A stretch of DNA of 9,548 nt from Litoreibacter sp. (GTDB lineage: Bacteria > Pseudomonadota > Alphaproteobacteria > Rhodobacterales > Rhodobacteraceae): NCBI GenBank assembly GCA_013042765.1, contig JABDPP010000100.1, forward strand, positions 1 to 9,548, in the 5' to 3' direction. Shown here one piece after another: positions 1 through 6,547 of this stretch. Both the position numbers and the translations under genes were made by a program. Numbering within the stretch: the first letter of the stretch is position 1; each line of letters starts with the position of its first letter. The notes under the pieces were generated by a model. That model was not told the origin of the DNA. It did not search any database and saw only the letters and a program-made list of their open reading frames with translations.

Positions 1-394
1 TGCGCTCTCACTTGCCCGAAACGAAACCCGCCTCACTTGGATCGGCGGGGATTACCAGTTCGGATCAAGCTTCGTCTGGCTGGAAGCCGACCCCGATGAG
101 GGCCGCGATCTGGACATCTCGGAATGGAGTATTGAAGGCGCCTATCGCACCAGCCGCCACTGGACCGTGCTGGGAGATCTTCGCTACGATTTCGTTGGCG
201 ATCGAAGTATCCGGGCCGGTGCCGGCGCCAGCTACCAGAACGAATGCATTCGCGTCGATCTTTCTGCCTCGCGTCGCTTCACGTCTTCGACTAGTGTATC
301 GCCCACAACGGAGTTGAGCCTTTCAGTCCAGCTTGCCGGCTTCGGTGCACGCGGGATTGGCGGCGAGAGCTTCGCGCGCAGATGTAACGGATAA
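1..394 (+). CDS. lptD: LPS-assembly outer-membrane protein LptD, C-terminal part (5' end outside window)
   Basis: Reading frame 2 is open from the left edge to the TAA at 392-394 and gives 130 residues, the end of a larger protein. The residues alternate polar and hydrophobic in strand-sized runs (YRTSRHWTVLGDLRYDF, ASYQNECIRVDLSASRRF, ELSLSVQLAGFG), as in the last strands of an outer-membrane beta-barrel. The pattern matches the C-terminus of alphaproteobacterial LptD, which with LptE inserts lipopolysaccharide into the outer leaflet. Two cysteines are visible, at codons 245-247 (in NECI) and 383-385 (third residue from the end). LptD is known to need disulfides for maturation, so these are candidate partners for cysteines upstream of the window. 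The gene is followed after 11 bp by surA and then pdxA and rsmA, the usual lptD neighbourhood, which supports the call. The first methionine in this frame within the window (a GTG at 167) is internal, not a start. Confidence 0.85.
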   Translation, partial: ALSLARNETRLTWIGGDYQFGSSFVWLEADPDEGRDLDISEWSIEGAYRTSRHWTVLGDLRYDFVGDRSIRAGAGASYQNECIRVDLSASRRFTSSTSVSPTTELSLSVQLAGFGARGIGGESFARRCNG

Positions 395-405
395 ACAGCA
401 GACCA

Positions 406-1665
406 ATGATGACCGTCCCTACTCTCAGACCGATAACCGCTTTCCTGATGTCGATGGCATTGGCGTTGGTCGCCGGCGCTCTGCAGCCGGCAAGCGCGCA
501 AAGCCCATTTCAGACGGTTCTGACCGTCAACCAGCTTGCCATCACTCAGTATGAGCTGGACCAGAGGGAACAGATCCTGCGCTTGCTGCGTAGCCCCGGC
601 GATCCGAGGGTAGAAGCCCGCAAGAGCCTGATCGATGACCGGTTGCGCACGAGCGCGATCCGCAATGCGGGAATTGCGCTAAGTCAGGAGGAGATTCAGG
701 AAGGAATCACGGAATTCGCGGGCAGAGCAAACCGCAGCGCCGAAGACTTCATAAAAGCGCTCAATCAGGAAGGCGTCGCAACAGAGACGGTCCGCGACTT
801 CGTGTCGACCGGCGTGGCCTGGCGCAACCTCGTGCGTGGCAGGTTTGGACCGCGTGCACGCGTCACGCCGGCCGAGATCGAGCGTGCCCTTGCGCTTTCC
901 AGCACCCGAGGCGGCGCCCGTGTTCTGATCTCCGAGCTCGTAGTGCCGATGCCGCCCGAGAACGAAGGCGAAATCCGCGGACTGATGAAGGAACTGTCTG
1001 AAACGATCCGCTCCTTCTCCGATTTCTCTGCGGCTGCGCAGCGCTATTCCCGGGCCAGCACCGCTCCAAACGGAGGCCGCCTAGACTGGCTGCCGCTTGC
1101 TAACCTTCCACCACAGGTCAGAACAAGCATCCTGACACTCAGCCCCGGTCAAGTCACAGATCCGATCGTTCTCGGCGGTGCCATTGGCATCTTTCAACTG
1201 CGCCGCCTGGAGGAACTGGACCCGGTGGAGCCTGAAACGCTCGCACTGGATTATGCGACGATCCTGATCCCCGGGGGACGCAGCGAGGCTGCGCTGGCGA
1301 GAGCGCGCGAGATCGAGGATGAAACCGATACGTGCGATGACCTTTACAAGACGGCCCAGGATCTGCCCGAAGGCTATTTTGAACGCTCCGTTCTTGCCGC
1401 GGCCGAGGTGCCGGGAGATATCGCTCTGGAACTTGCCAAGCTCGATATCTACGAAACGTCTTTTGCCCTGACCCGCCAGAATGACCAGTTCCTCATCTTC
1501 ACGCGCCTGTGCGGACGCACCGTTCAGGCCCCGCTTAGCGAGGACGGCACAGAGATCGACCTGCGCACCCGGATCCGGGACCAGTTGTTCCAGCAGCGCC
1601 TGGCCTCTTTCGCCAACAGCTATCTCGAAGAACTCCGGGCAGACGCGATCATCATCGAACAATGA
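406..1665 (+). CDS. surA: SurA-like periplasmic chaperone / peptidyl-prolyl isomerase
   Basis: A 419-residue exported protein. Residues 1-31 form a signal peptide (basic start, hydrophobic core LMSMALALVAGAL, cleavage probably after ASA before QSPF). Residues about 35-150 resemble the helical SurA N-terminal domain. Residues about 172-270 look like a parvulin (rotamase) domain: ARVLISELVVP, then FSAAAQRYSRA, GGRLDWLP and LSPGQVTDPIVLGGAIGIFQL. The stretch 277-373 looks like a degenerate second parvulin-like domain. It holds the only two cysteines, Cys310 and Cys369, which could form a disulfide. SurA escorts unfolded outer-membrane proteins, LptD among them, to the Bam machinery, which fits the position 11 bp after lptD. 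ATG codons lie at 406 and 409; either gives a sound signal peptide, and neither has a strong ribosome-binding site. The stop TGA overlaps the pdxA start by 4 bp (ATGA), suggesting translational coupling. Whether the isomerase is active cannot be told from sequence. Confidence 0.88.
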   Translation: MMTVPTLRPITAFLMSMALALVAGALQPASAQSPFQTVLTVNQLAITQYELDQREQILRLLRSPGDPRVEARKSLIDDRLRTSAIRNAGIALSQEEIQEGITEFAGRANRSAEDFIKALNQEGVATETVRDFVSTGVAWRNLVRGRFGPRARVTPAEIERALALSSTRGGARVLISELVVPMPPENEGEIRGLMKELSETIRSFSDFSAAAQRYSRASTAPNGGRLDWLPLANLPPQVRTSILTLSPGQVTDPIVLGGAIGIFQLRRLEELDPVEPETLALDYATILIPGGRSEAALARAREIEDETDTCDDLYKTAQDLPEGYFERSVLAAAEVPGDIALELAKLDIYETSFALTRQNDQFLIFTRLCGRTVQAPLSEDGTEIDLRTRIRDQLFQQRLASFANSYLEELRADAIIIEQ

Positions 1666-2630
1666 GCGCACCCGTCCCTATCGTCCTGAGCTGCGGGGAG
1701 CCTGCAGGCATCGGACTGGAGATTGCCCAGTCCGCATGGGAGCAGCTCGCTGGAGAGATCGATTTTGTCCTTATTGCCGACCGCGACCATGTTTCAGGTC
1801 CGGTGCGAGAGTTGGATACCCTGAATGATTACCGACCCGGTGGCGAGGAGCTGCCGCTTTTGCACCATGATTTCGCGGGCATAGCTACGCCGGGCCACCC
1901 GGACCCGGCCAATGCAAAAGGTGTCATTGACGTCATCAAACGCGGCGTCGATCTTGTTGCCGAAGGCTCTGCCGCTGCCCTCTGCACATTGCCGATCCAT
2001 AAAAAGGCCCTGAAGGACGGTGCCGATTTCGCTTATCCCGGCCATACGGAATTTCTCGCCGCACTCGCCGATGTCGACCGCGTCGTCATGATGCTGGCCT
2101 GTTCCGAGTTGCGCGTCGTGCCGGCCACGATCCACATCCCGCTGGCCACCGTCAAAGAAACCCTGACCCCGGAGCTTCTGGAAGATACTATCCGCATCAC
2201 AGACGCTGGCCTGAAAAGAGATTTCGGGATCGACGCCCCCCAGATCGCGGTCGCGGGGCTCAACCCCCATGCCGGCGAGGGCGGCGCCATGGGCCGCGAG
2301 GAGATCGAGATGATCATCCCCTTGCTCGAGAAACTGGAAACCGACGGGATCGCTCTCTCCGGGCCGTGGTCGGCCGATACGATGTTTCACGCTGGAGCGC
2401 GTGCCAGCTATGACGCTGCGATTTGCATGTATCACGATCAGGCGCTGATCCCGATCAAGACGCTGGATTTCGCCGGCGGCGTGAATGTGACGCTCGGCTT
2501 GCCCTTTATCCGGACGTCGCCCGATCACGGCACCGCCTTTGACATCGCCGGCAAGGGGATCGCCGATCCGTCCAGTCTGATCGCGGCGCTGCGCATGGCT
2601 CGTGATATGGCAGCGAGCCGCAACGCGTGA
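1662..2630 (+). CDS. pdxA: 4-hydroxythreonine-4-phosphate dehydrogenase
   Basis: PdxA oxidises 4-phosphohydroxy-L-threonine with NAD(P)+. The product decarboxylates to 3-amino-2-oxopropyl phosphate, which PdxJ joins with deoxyxylulose 5-phosphate to make pyridoxine phosphate, in the DXP-dependent route to vitamin B6. The 322 residues match the usual family length (about 330). Motifs in order are GEPAGIGLE (12-20), YPGHTEFLA (125-133), ATIHIPL (155-161), GLNPHAGE (199-206), GPWSADTMFH (234-243), MYHDQALIPIKTL (256-268) and the glycine-rich TSPDHGTAFDIAGKG (285-299). The three metal-ligand histidines of the family are present as His158, His203 and His258, so the enzyme should be active. The ATG at 1662 overlaps the surA stop by 4 bp, which fixes the start. 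rsmA begins 27 bp after the stop. Long open frames on the opposite strand here (for example 1794-2708) are shadows. Confidence 0.97.
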   Translation: MSAPVPIVLSCGEPAGIGLEIAQSAWEQLAGEIDFVLIADRDHVSGPVRELDTLNDYRPGGEELPLLHHDFAGIATPGHPDPANAKGVIDVIKRGVDLVAEGSAAALCTLPIHKKALKDGADFAYPGHTEFLAALADVDRVVMMLACSELRVVPATIHIPLATVKETLTPELLEDTIRITDAGLKRDFGIDAPQIAVAGLNPHAGEGGAMGREEIEMIIPLLEKLETDGIALSGPWSADTMFHAGARASYDAAICMYHDQALIPIKTLDFAGGVNVTLGLPFIRTSPDHGTAFDIAGKGIADPSSLIAALRMARDMAASRNA

Positions 2631-2641
2631 GGGTGCTGGTA

Positions 2642-2671
2642 ATGGCACACCCCGATCATGGCCATGATTGA
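2642..2671 (+). other. possible 9-codon leader ORF overlapping the rsmA start
   Basis: Between pdxA and rsmA an ATG at 2642 follows GAGGG (2629-2633) at a normal ribosome-binding distance and opens a frame of nine codons (MAHPDHGHD) ending in TGA at 2669-2671. The stop lies just past the rsmA ATGs at 2658 and 2664. Ribosomes finishing here could restart on rsmA, which lacks its own clear binding site. The reading is directly visible; translation and any coupling role are inference, and chance is a serious alternative. Confidence 0.2.
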
Positions 2672-3500
2672 TAGCCTGCCCCCACTGCGCGAGGTGATCA
2701 CGCAGCACGGGCTGAGCGCGAAGAAGGCACTGGGCCAGAACTTCCTGCTCGACCTGAACCTGACGGCAAAGATCGCGCGGCAGGCCGGTGATCTTGCGGG
2801 ATCCGATGTATTGGAGGTTGGCCCCGGCCCAGGCGGCCTGACCCGGGGCCTTCTGGCCGAAGGGGCACGCCGCGTTCTTGCCATTGAAAAAGATGCCCGA
2901 TGCCTTCCGGCGCTAGAAGAAATTGCAGCAGCCTATCCTGGCCGGCTCGACGTTCTGAACGCCGATGCGTTGGAGATCGATCCCACGCAACACCTGACGC
3001 AGCCAATCCGTATCGTGGCCAACCTGCCCTACAATGTGGGAACCGAACTTCTGGTGCGGTGGCTGACACCGCCTACCTGGCCTCCGTTCTGGGAAAGCCT
3101 GACACTCATGTTCCAGCGCGAGGTCGCACAACGCATCGTCGCGCAGCCCGGCTCCAAGGCCTATGGGCGGCTCGCCATTCTTGCGCAGTGGCGGTGTGAC
3201 GCCAAAATCGTGATGGATCTGCCGCCGGAAGCTTTCGTCCCGGCCCCGAAGGTCCGCTCGGCGGTTGTCCATCTGGAGCGGCTCGAAACGCCGCGCTACG
3301 AGGCCGACCCAGCCATCTTGAGCCGGATCGTCGCCGCAGCCTTCAATCAGAGACGGAAGATGTTGCGGGCCTCACTTAAGGGGCTCGCACCTGATATCGA
3401 GGACCGGTTGCACAGCGCGGGTCTGTCTCCGACTGACCGCGCCGAGCGCATTTCAATCGAACAGTTCTGCAACCTCGCCCGCACATTCGAGCAGGACTGA
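2658..3500 (+). CDS. rsmA: 16S rRNA (adenine1518-N6/adenine1519-N6)-dimethyltransferase (KsgA)
   Basis: RsmA uses S-adenosylmethionine to dimethylate two adjacent adenines in the 3'-terminal hairpin (helix 45) of 16S rRNA, a late checkpoint of small-subunit assembly. The 280 residues are a normal length. Visible motifs are ALGQNFLLD (24-32) at the N-terminus, the SAM-binding [14 protein letters not shown] (53-66), the acidic loop IEKDARC (76-82), NADAL (101-105), the catalytic [11 protein letters not shown] (122-132), [12 protein letters not shown] (151-162), YGRLAIL (169-175), [15 protein letters not shown] (189-203) and [15 protein letters not shown] (229-243). ATG codons at 2658 and 2664 are both possible; 2658 gives the usual short N-terminus before LPPLREV. 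The only good Shine-Dalgarno-like run (GAGGG at 2629-2633) sits too far upstream and instead faces a 9-codon open frame at 2642. It is the last gene of the lptD-surA-pdxA-rsmA cluster. No apaG or apaH follows. Confidence 0.97.
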   Translation: MAMIDSLPPLREVITQHGLSAKKALGQNFLLDLNLTAKIARQAGDLAGSDVLEVGPGPGGLTRGLLAEGARRVLAIEKDARCLPALEEIAAAYPGRLDVLNADALEIDPTQHLTQPIRIVANLPYNVGTELLVRWLTPPTWPPFWESLTLMFQREVAQRIVAQPGSKAYGRLAILAQWRCDAKIVMDLPPEAFVPAPKVRSAVVHLERLETPRYEADPAILSRIVAAAFNQRRKMLRASLKGLAPDIEDRLHSAGLSPTDRAERISIEQFCNLARTFEQD

Positions 3501-3513
3501 TCCGTGAGGATCA
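3498..3513. other. small inverted repeat at the end of rsmA
   Basis: TGATCC and GGATCA form a perfect 6-bp stem around a GTGA loop. It overlaps the rsmA stop codon and begins the 53-bp convergent gap between rsmA and the DUF4167 gene. It is not followed by a T-rich tract in either direction, so it is at best a weak or factor-assisted transcription end. No canonical intrinsic terminator is visible in this gap. Confidence 0.25.
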
Positions 3514-3553
3514 CCCGTTTCATGCTCAGTTGAGGTTTTCTGCCGAAAAGCGG

Positions 3554-4177
3554 TTACTCGGCGGCAGGTTTCTCATCCGATGGAGAATCAGAAGACGCCT
3601 CGTCCCCGGACGGGTTGGCTTTCGGCTTGCGGCCACGTGAGCGGCGCGGCTTCGGCGCACTCTCTACCGTCTCTACAAGACCTGACTCACCTTCATCCTG
3701 CCCGTCAAGGTCAATGACATCGGGTTGACCGCCATCCCCGGCCACGAAGACCGGCCTGCGGCCCTTGCCAGACTCTCTGGGATCGCCCTGGCCGCCAGTC
3801 TGGGCATCGCCCGAGGCCTGTTCCTTGCTTTGCTCACGGCTCTGTTCACGGGCCTGATCACGCTCTTCGCGTTCCTTGGCACGTTCGCGCTGCTGTGCCT
3901 CCTGAGAGGCGCGCTTGGCTTCCTGCTCCCGCACGGCTTCGCCCAGCATTCGCGAATAATGCTCGGCGTGCTGCTGAAAGTTCTCTGCGGCGACGCGGTC
4001 ATTGCTCAACTGGGCATCGCGGTGCAGGGCGAGGTATTTGTCGATGATCTGCTGGGGCGTGCCGCGCACCTTACCTTCTGGACCCGAGCTGTCGAACACG
4101 CGGTTGACGACATTGCCCATGGAGCGGTTGTTGCTGCTGCGGTTCTTTCCCCGCGATCGTGACTTCGATGATCTCAT
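3554..4177 (-). CDS. DUF4167 domain protein, basic N-terminus and charged disordered tail
   Basis: A 207-residue protein of unknown function. Residues 1-20 are rich in Arg, Lys, Ser and Asn (SKSRSRGKNRSSNNRS), which suggests nucleic-acid or ribosome contact. Residues about 22-85 are the conserved DUF4167 core, recognised by RVFDSSGPEGKVRGTPQQII and DRVAAENFQQHAEHYSRML. From about 82 to 120 comes a Glu/Arg/Gln/Lys-rich stretch, probably a single charged helix or coiled coil. The rest is disordered, with a basic RGRKPK motif at 181-186 that resembles an AT-hook core, and an acidic end. No signal peptide or membrane segment is seen, so it should be cytoplasmic. It lies downstream of prmC in the same direction, after a 221-bp gap; this arrangement is common in alphaproteobacteria. 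The ATG at 4177 fits the family N-terminus but has no strong ribosome-binding site. The hydrophobic open frame on the other strand (3725-4162) is its shadow. Function is unknown; a role in translation or RNA handling is a guess from context. Confidence 0.88.
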   Translation of the reverse strand: MRSSKSRSRGKNRSSNNRSMGNVVNRVFDSSGPEGKVRGTPQQIIDKYLALHRDAQLSNDRVAAENFQQHAEHYSRMLGEAVREQEAKRASQEAQQRERAKEREERDQAREQSREQSKEQASGDAQTGGQGDPRESGKGRRPVFVAGDGGQPDVIDLDGQDEGESGLVETVESAPKPRRSRGRKPKANPSGDEASSDSPSDEKPAAE

Positions 4178-4398
4178 GTGGTTTTTAATCCAGCCTATGA
4201 AGTGAGGTCCTGTGCAAATCTTTCCCGCTTCTAAAACCGCGGTGTCCCCATGACCAAGATTGCGACCTTATTTTGGGCTTAAGCGTTGGGGGCGCGCGCG
4301 CCGCTTCCAACGCGGTTACAAAACTACGTCAAACCGGGATTTGCAAGCGGATTCTCGGTTTTTGCCCGCTCAGAGCGTAAATATGCGGCTTTTTGTGA
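4178..4398. other. intergenic region between prmC and the DUF4167 gene
   Basis: This 221-bp stretch is the longest non-coding gap in the window. It is more AT-rich in places than the neighbouring genes and carries no convincing ORF or tRNA. It holds the strong hairpin at 4283-4313. On the minus strand a TTGACG (4332-4327) could be a -35 element, but no acceptable -10 lies 16-18 bp after it, so I do not call a promoter. The gap is long enough for DUF4167 to have its own promoter or a long 5' leader. Confidence 0.5.
4283..4313. repeat. strong GC-rich hairpin in the prmC-DUF4167 gap
   Basis: GCGTTGG (4283-4289) pairs perfectly with CCAACGC (4307-4313). Between them sits the self-complementary 12-mer GGCGCGCGCGCC (4291-4302), which can extend the stem as GGCG/CGCC around a CGCG loop. 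It lies about 85 bp after the prmC stop and about 105 bp before the DUF4167 start, as read on the minus strand. There is no run of T after it on either strand, so it is not a textbook intrinsic terminator. It may still slow polymerase, protect the end of the prmC mRNA, or be a structured leader element of the downstream gene. Confidence 0.45.
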
Positions 4399-5211
4399 CT
4401 AGGATACGCGAACGACCCGATCTCTTCCATCCAGATCGCGCAGCGTCTCAACCCGGGCAAACCCGGCCTTGCGAAACAGCTCAGACACGTCCGCTCCCTG
4501 GTCATGCCCAATCTCAACAAGCACGCGCCCGGCTTCTGACAGAAACTCCTGAACACGCCCGGCGAGAACCCTGTAGGCCGCGAGCCCGTCGCCACCCGGC
4601 GTCAGAGCCAGCGTAGGCTCCCAGTCGCGCACTTCCGGGGCTAGTTCAGCCAGAACCGCCTCTTTTATGTAGGGCGGGTTCGAGACGATCAGATCGAACT
4701 TTCCCGAAACCTTTTCCCACCAGTCACTTTGCAGAAAGGTGGCCCGATCCGCGACCCCGATCCGGTCCGCGTTCTGCCGCGCAATCTTCAGAGCGGCCTC
4801 GCATATATCGACCCCGACGCCCGCAGCCCCCTGCCGTTCCGCCAGCAGGCTGATCAGGATACAGCCAGACCCCGTACCCAGATCGAGAACACGCTCAAAC
4901 GGAGCCTCTAAAGCCGCTGCGATCAGGGTTTCGGTCTCCGGGCGTGGATCCAGAACGTCACCCGTGACCCTGAAACTATGCCGCCAGAAGGCGCGTTCGC
5001 CAGTAATGTGCGACACCGGCTCCCGGTTCTCGCGCCGCAGGAGTGCGGCTTCATAGGCCGCCTCCTGCTGCTCGGAAATCCCGTCGTGAAATGCCGATTG
5101 CCCGCCCAGCACATGATCCAGCAACAACCGCGCATCCCGTCCCGGATCGGCAACACCTGCGGCCCTGAGCCGATGTGCACCCGCCGTCAGCACCTCACGA
5201 ATGCTGCTCAC
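4399..5211 (-). CDS. prmC: peptide chain release factor N5-glutamine methyltransferase
   Basis: PrmC (HemK) methylates the glutamine of the GGQ motif in release factors RF1 and RF2 with S-adenosylmethionine, raising termination efficiency. The 270 residues are a typical length. Features are an N-terminal helical substrate-binding region (1-80), HITGERAFW (68-76), DPRPETE (88-94), the SAM-binding motif [12 protein letters not shown] (108-118), the acidic VGVDI (132-136), and the catalytic SNPPY (177-181), which holds the glutamine side chain. [16 protein letters not shown] (195-210) is also a hallmark of the family. The start is GTG at 5211. It overlaps the prfA stop by 4 bp (GTGA), so the enzyme is translationally coupled to its own substrate RF1. 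No alternative identity is likely: the NPPY motif together with the prfA neighbour is specific. Confidence 0.96.
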   Translation of the reverse strand: MSSIREVLTAGAHRLRAAGVADPGRDARLLLDHVLGGQSAFHDGISEQQEAAYEAALLRRENREPVSHITGERAFWRHSFRVTGDVLDPRPETETLIAAALEAPFERVLDLGTGSGCILISLLAERQGAAGVGVDICEAALKIARQNADRIGVADRATFLQSDWWEKVSGKFDLIVSNPPYIKEAVLAELAPEVRDWEPTLALTPGGDGLAAYRVLAGRVQEFLSEAGRVLVEIGHDQGADVSELFRKAGFARVETLRDLDGRDRVVRVS

Positions 5212-6260
5212 GCCTCCATATCCGCCAGAAGACGAGCCTGCGCATCGGCGCTCAGCGCGTCGATCACCTCATCCAGATCACCCTGCATGATCTGGTCGAG
5301 CTTGTAGAGCGTCAGATTAATCCGGTGATCGGACATGCGTCCTTGCGGAAAATTATAGGTCCGGATCCGCTCCGACCGATCACCTGAGCCGACCTGCGAC
5401 CTCCGGTCTGCGGCCCGTTCGTCATCGACCCTCTGCCGTTCCAGATCGTAAAGCCTGGCCCGAAGGACCTGCATGGCGATCTCGCGGTTGCGGTGTTGGG
5501 ATTTTTCCGACGACGTTACGACGATCCCGGAGGGCAAATGGGTGATCCGCACGGCCGAGTCCGTCGTGTTCACATGCTGGCCACCTGCCCCGCTTGCCCG
5601 CATCGTATCGATGCGGATATCGGTGGAGGGAATGTCGATATCGACGTCTTCGGCTTCCGGAAGAACCGCAACCGTTGCCGCAGACGTATGAATGCGCCCG
5701 CCGCTCTCGGTCACCGGAACGCGCTGCACCCGATGCACACCGCTTTCGTACTTGAGGCGCGCGAACACGCCGTCACCCTGAACATGTGCCGTAACCTCTT
5801 TGATCCCGCCCAGCTCGGTCAGCTGCTCCTCGACAATCTCGAACTTCCAGCCTTGGCTCTCGGCAAAACGGCGGTACATGTTCAGCAGGTCGCCTGCAAA
5901 GAGCGCCGCCTCGTCGCCGCCAGTGCCCGGGCGTATCTCGACCATGGCGGACCGCGCATCCGCGGCGTCCTTGGGAAGCAGGCTCAGCTTCACGGCAGCT
6001 TCGGCTTCCGGCAAGCGCGCCTTCAGGACCGGAAGCTCCTCCTCGGCAAGCTCTTTCATCTCCGGATCGGCCAGCATGGCTTCCGCCTCTTCGAGATCCA
6101 TCAAAAGCTTCTGATAGGCCGCGACCTCGTCCGCGACGGGCTTGAGATCGGAGTATTCGCGCGACAGCGCAGCTATATCGCCGGCCTCTCCAGACGCAAG
6201 ACGCGCCTCGAGATATTCGAGCCGTTCGGTGATTTGTTGAAGTCTGTCCAGTGGAACCAT
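5208..6260 (-). CDS. prfA: peptide chain release factor 1 (RF1)
   Basis: RF1 recognises the stop codons UAA and UAG in the ribosomal A site and triggers peptide release. The 350 residues fall in the normal range. The N-terminal helical domain occupies about 1-105. The codon-reading tripeptide is PVT at 182-184 within [16 protein letters not shown]1 carries PxT here, whereas RF2 carries SPF, so this is RF1. The universal GGQ is at 226-228 in [20 protein letters not shown]; Gln228 is the residue that PrmC, encoded directly downstream, methylates. The ATG at 6260 is preceded by a modest GGA about 6 nt away and agrees with the usual N-terminus ([18 protein letters not shown]). It is the first gene of a minus-strand run, with prmC overlapping by 4 bp. 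It is divergent from the small gene at 6314, with only 53 bp between the two starts, so their control regions must share DNA. Confidence 0.97.
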   Translation of the reverse strand: MVPLDRLQQITERLEYLEARLASGEAGDIAALSREYSDLKPVADEVAAYQKLLMDLEEAEAMLADPEMKELAEEELPVLKARLPEAEAAVKLSLLPKDAADARSAMVEIRPGTGGDEAALFAGDLLNMYRRFAESQGWKFEIVEEQLTELGGIKEVTAHVQGDGVFARLKYESGVHRVQRVPVTESGGRIHTSAATVAVLPEAEDVDIDIPSTDIRIDTMRASGAGGQHVNTTDSAVRITHLPSGIVVTSSEKSQHRNREIAMQVLRARLYDLERQRVDDERAADRRSQVGSGDRSERIRTYNFPQGRMSDHRINLTLYKLDQIMQGDLDEVIDALSADAQARLLADMEA

Positions 6261-6277
6261 TATTCCGTGTTGTCCAA

Positions 6278-6307
6278 TTGGCGTGTCGGGGTCAAGTATG
6301 CTATACT
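6278..6307 (+). promoter_or_regulatory. candidate promoter for the small cysteine-rich gene, leaderless type
   Basis: TTGGCG (6278-6283) and TATACT (6302-6307) match sigma-70 type -35 and -10 elements with an 18-bp spacer. With the usual -10 to start distance, transcription would begin at about 6314, which is the A of the likely ATG. No Shine-Dalgarno sequence lies upstream of that ATG. The -10 lies inside a dyad, AGTAT-GCT-ATACT (6295-6307), next to the palindrome ATGCAT (6308-6313). A regulator could bind here and also affect the divergent prfA. The elements are seen; their use is inferred. Confidence 0.45.
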
Positions 6308-6313
6308 ATGCAT

Positions 6314-6547
6314 ATGAAAAAACTTGCACTCTTCATGGTACTTCTTGCAGCGCCTTTGTCTGCTGATGTTACGTCTCCCTCCGGGAAAACCCAGGACTGC
6401 TATTGCACCGATAAACAGGGCAAACGAGTCGAACTGGGCGAGGTCCGGTGTTTGAGCGTGGGCGGACGTGTCTTCATGGCCCGCTGCGAAATGTCACTCA
6501 ACAACCCGATGTGGCGCGAAACCGGCGAAAGCTGCGTCGCTTCCTAA
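6314..6547 (+). CDS. small secreted cysteine-rich protein of unknown function
   Basis: This 77-codon gene encodes a precursor with a clear signal peptide: MKK, then a hydrophobic core (LALFMVLLAAP), with cleavage probably after Ala17 (LSA before DV). The mature part would be about 60 residues and periplasmic or secreted. It has five cysteines at 29, 31, 46, 58 and 74 (DCYC, VRC, ARC, ESC). Four could form two disulfides and one would be left for a cofactor, a partner or dimerisation. CYC also resembles a small metal or redox site. I recall similar short proteins in other Rhodobacteraceae but know no function. In-frame starts lie at 6251 (GTG), 6308 and 6314. The ATG at 6314 begins exactly at the signal peptide and fits the leaderless promoter; 6308 would add only Met-His. 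It is divergent from prfA, and its TAA shares bases with the stop of the convergent DUF1499 gene. Confidence 0.75.
   Translation: MKKLALFMVLLAAPLSADVTSPSGKTQDCYCTDKQGKRVELGEVRCLSVGGRVFMARCEMSLNNPMWRETGESCVAS

Noticed and set aside
1081..1671. A 196-codon minus frame opposite the end of surA
   Set aside because: SurA is supported by its signal peptide, parvulin pattern and operon position. The minus frame has no domain and ends within surA.
1794..2708. A 304-codon minus frame opposite pdxA and the start of rsmA
   Set aside because: It is a shadow of a GC-rich gene with complete PdxA motifs. Its translation is His/Gly/Arg/Asp-rich without any recognisable domain, and it crosses the pdxA-rsmA junction.
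3498..3520. TGATCC-GTGA-GGATCA hairpin as an intrinsic terminator of rsmA
   Set aside because: The 6-bp stem is followed by CACCCGTTTC, not a T-tract, and it overlaps the stop codon. It is listed only as a small inverted repeat.
3725..4162. A 145-codon + frame with long hydrophobic runs that looks like a membrane protein
   Set aside because: It is exactly antisense to the Glu/Arg/Gln-rich stretch of DUF4167. Reverse complements of CTC/GCG-type codons for charged residues give Leu/Ala/Phe runs. There is no family resemblance, and the DUF4167 core is well conserved.
4349..4377. AGCGG...CCGCT and CGCT-CAG-AGCG short repeats near the prmC end as a terminator
   Set aside because: The stems are only 4-5 bp, and a fitting T-run does not follow either one in the direction of prmC transcription.
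5493..6317. A 274-codon + frame opposite prfA
   Set aside because: prfA has intact PVT and GGQ motifs on the other strand. The + translation resembles no known protein and runs through the divergent promoter region.
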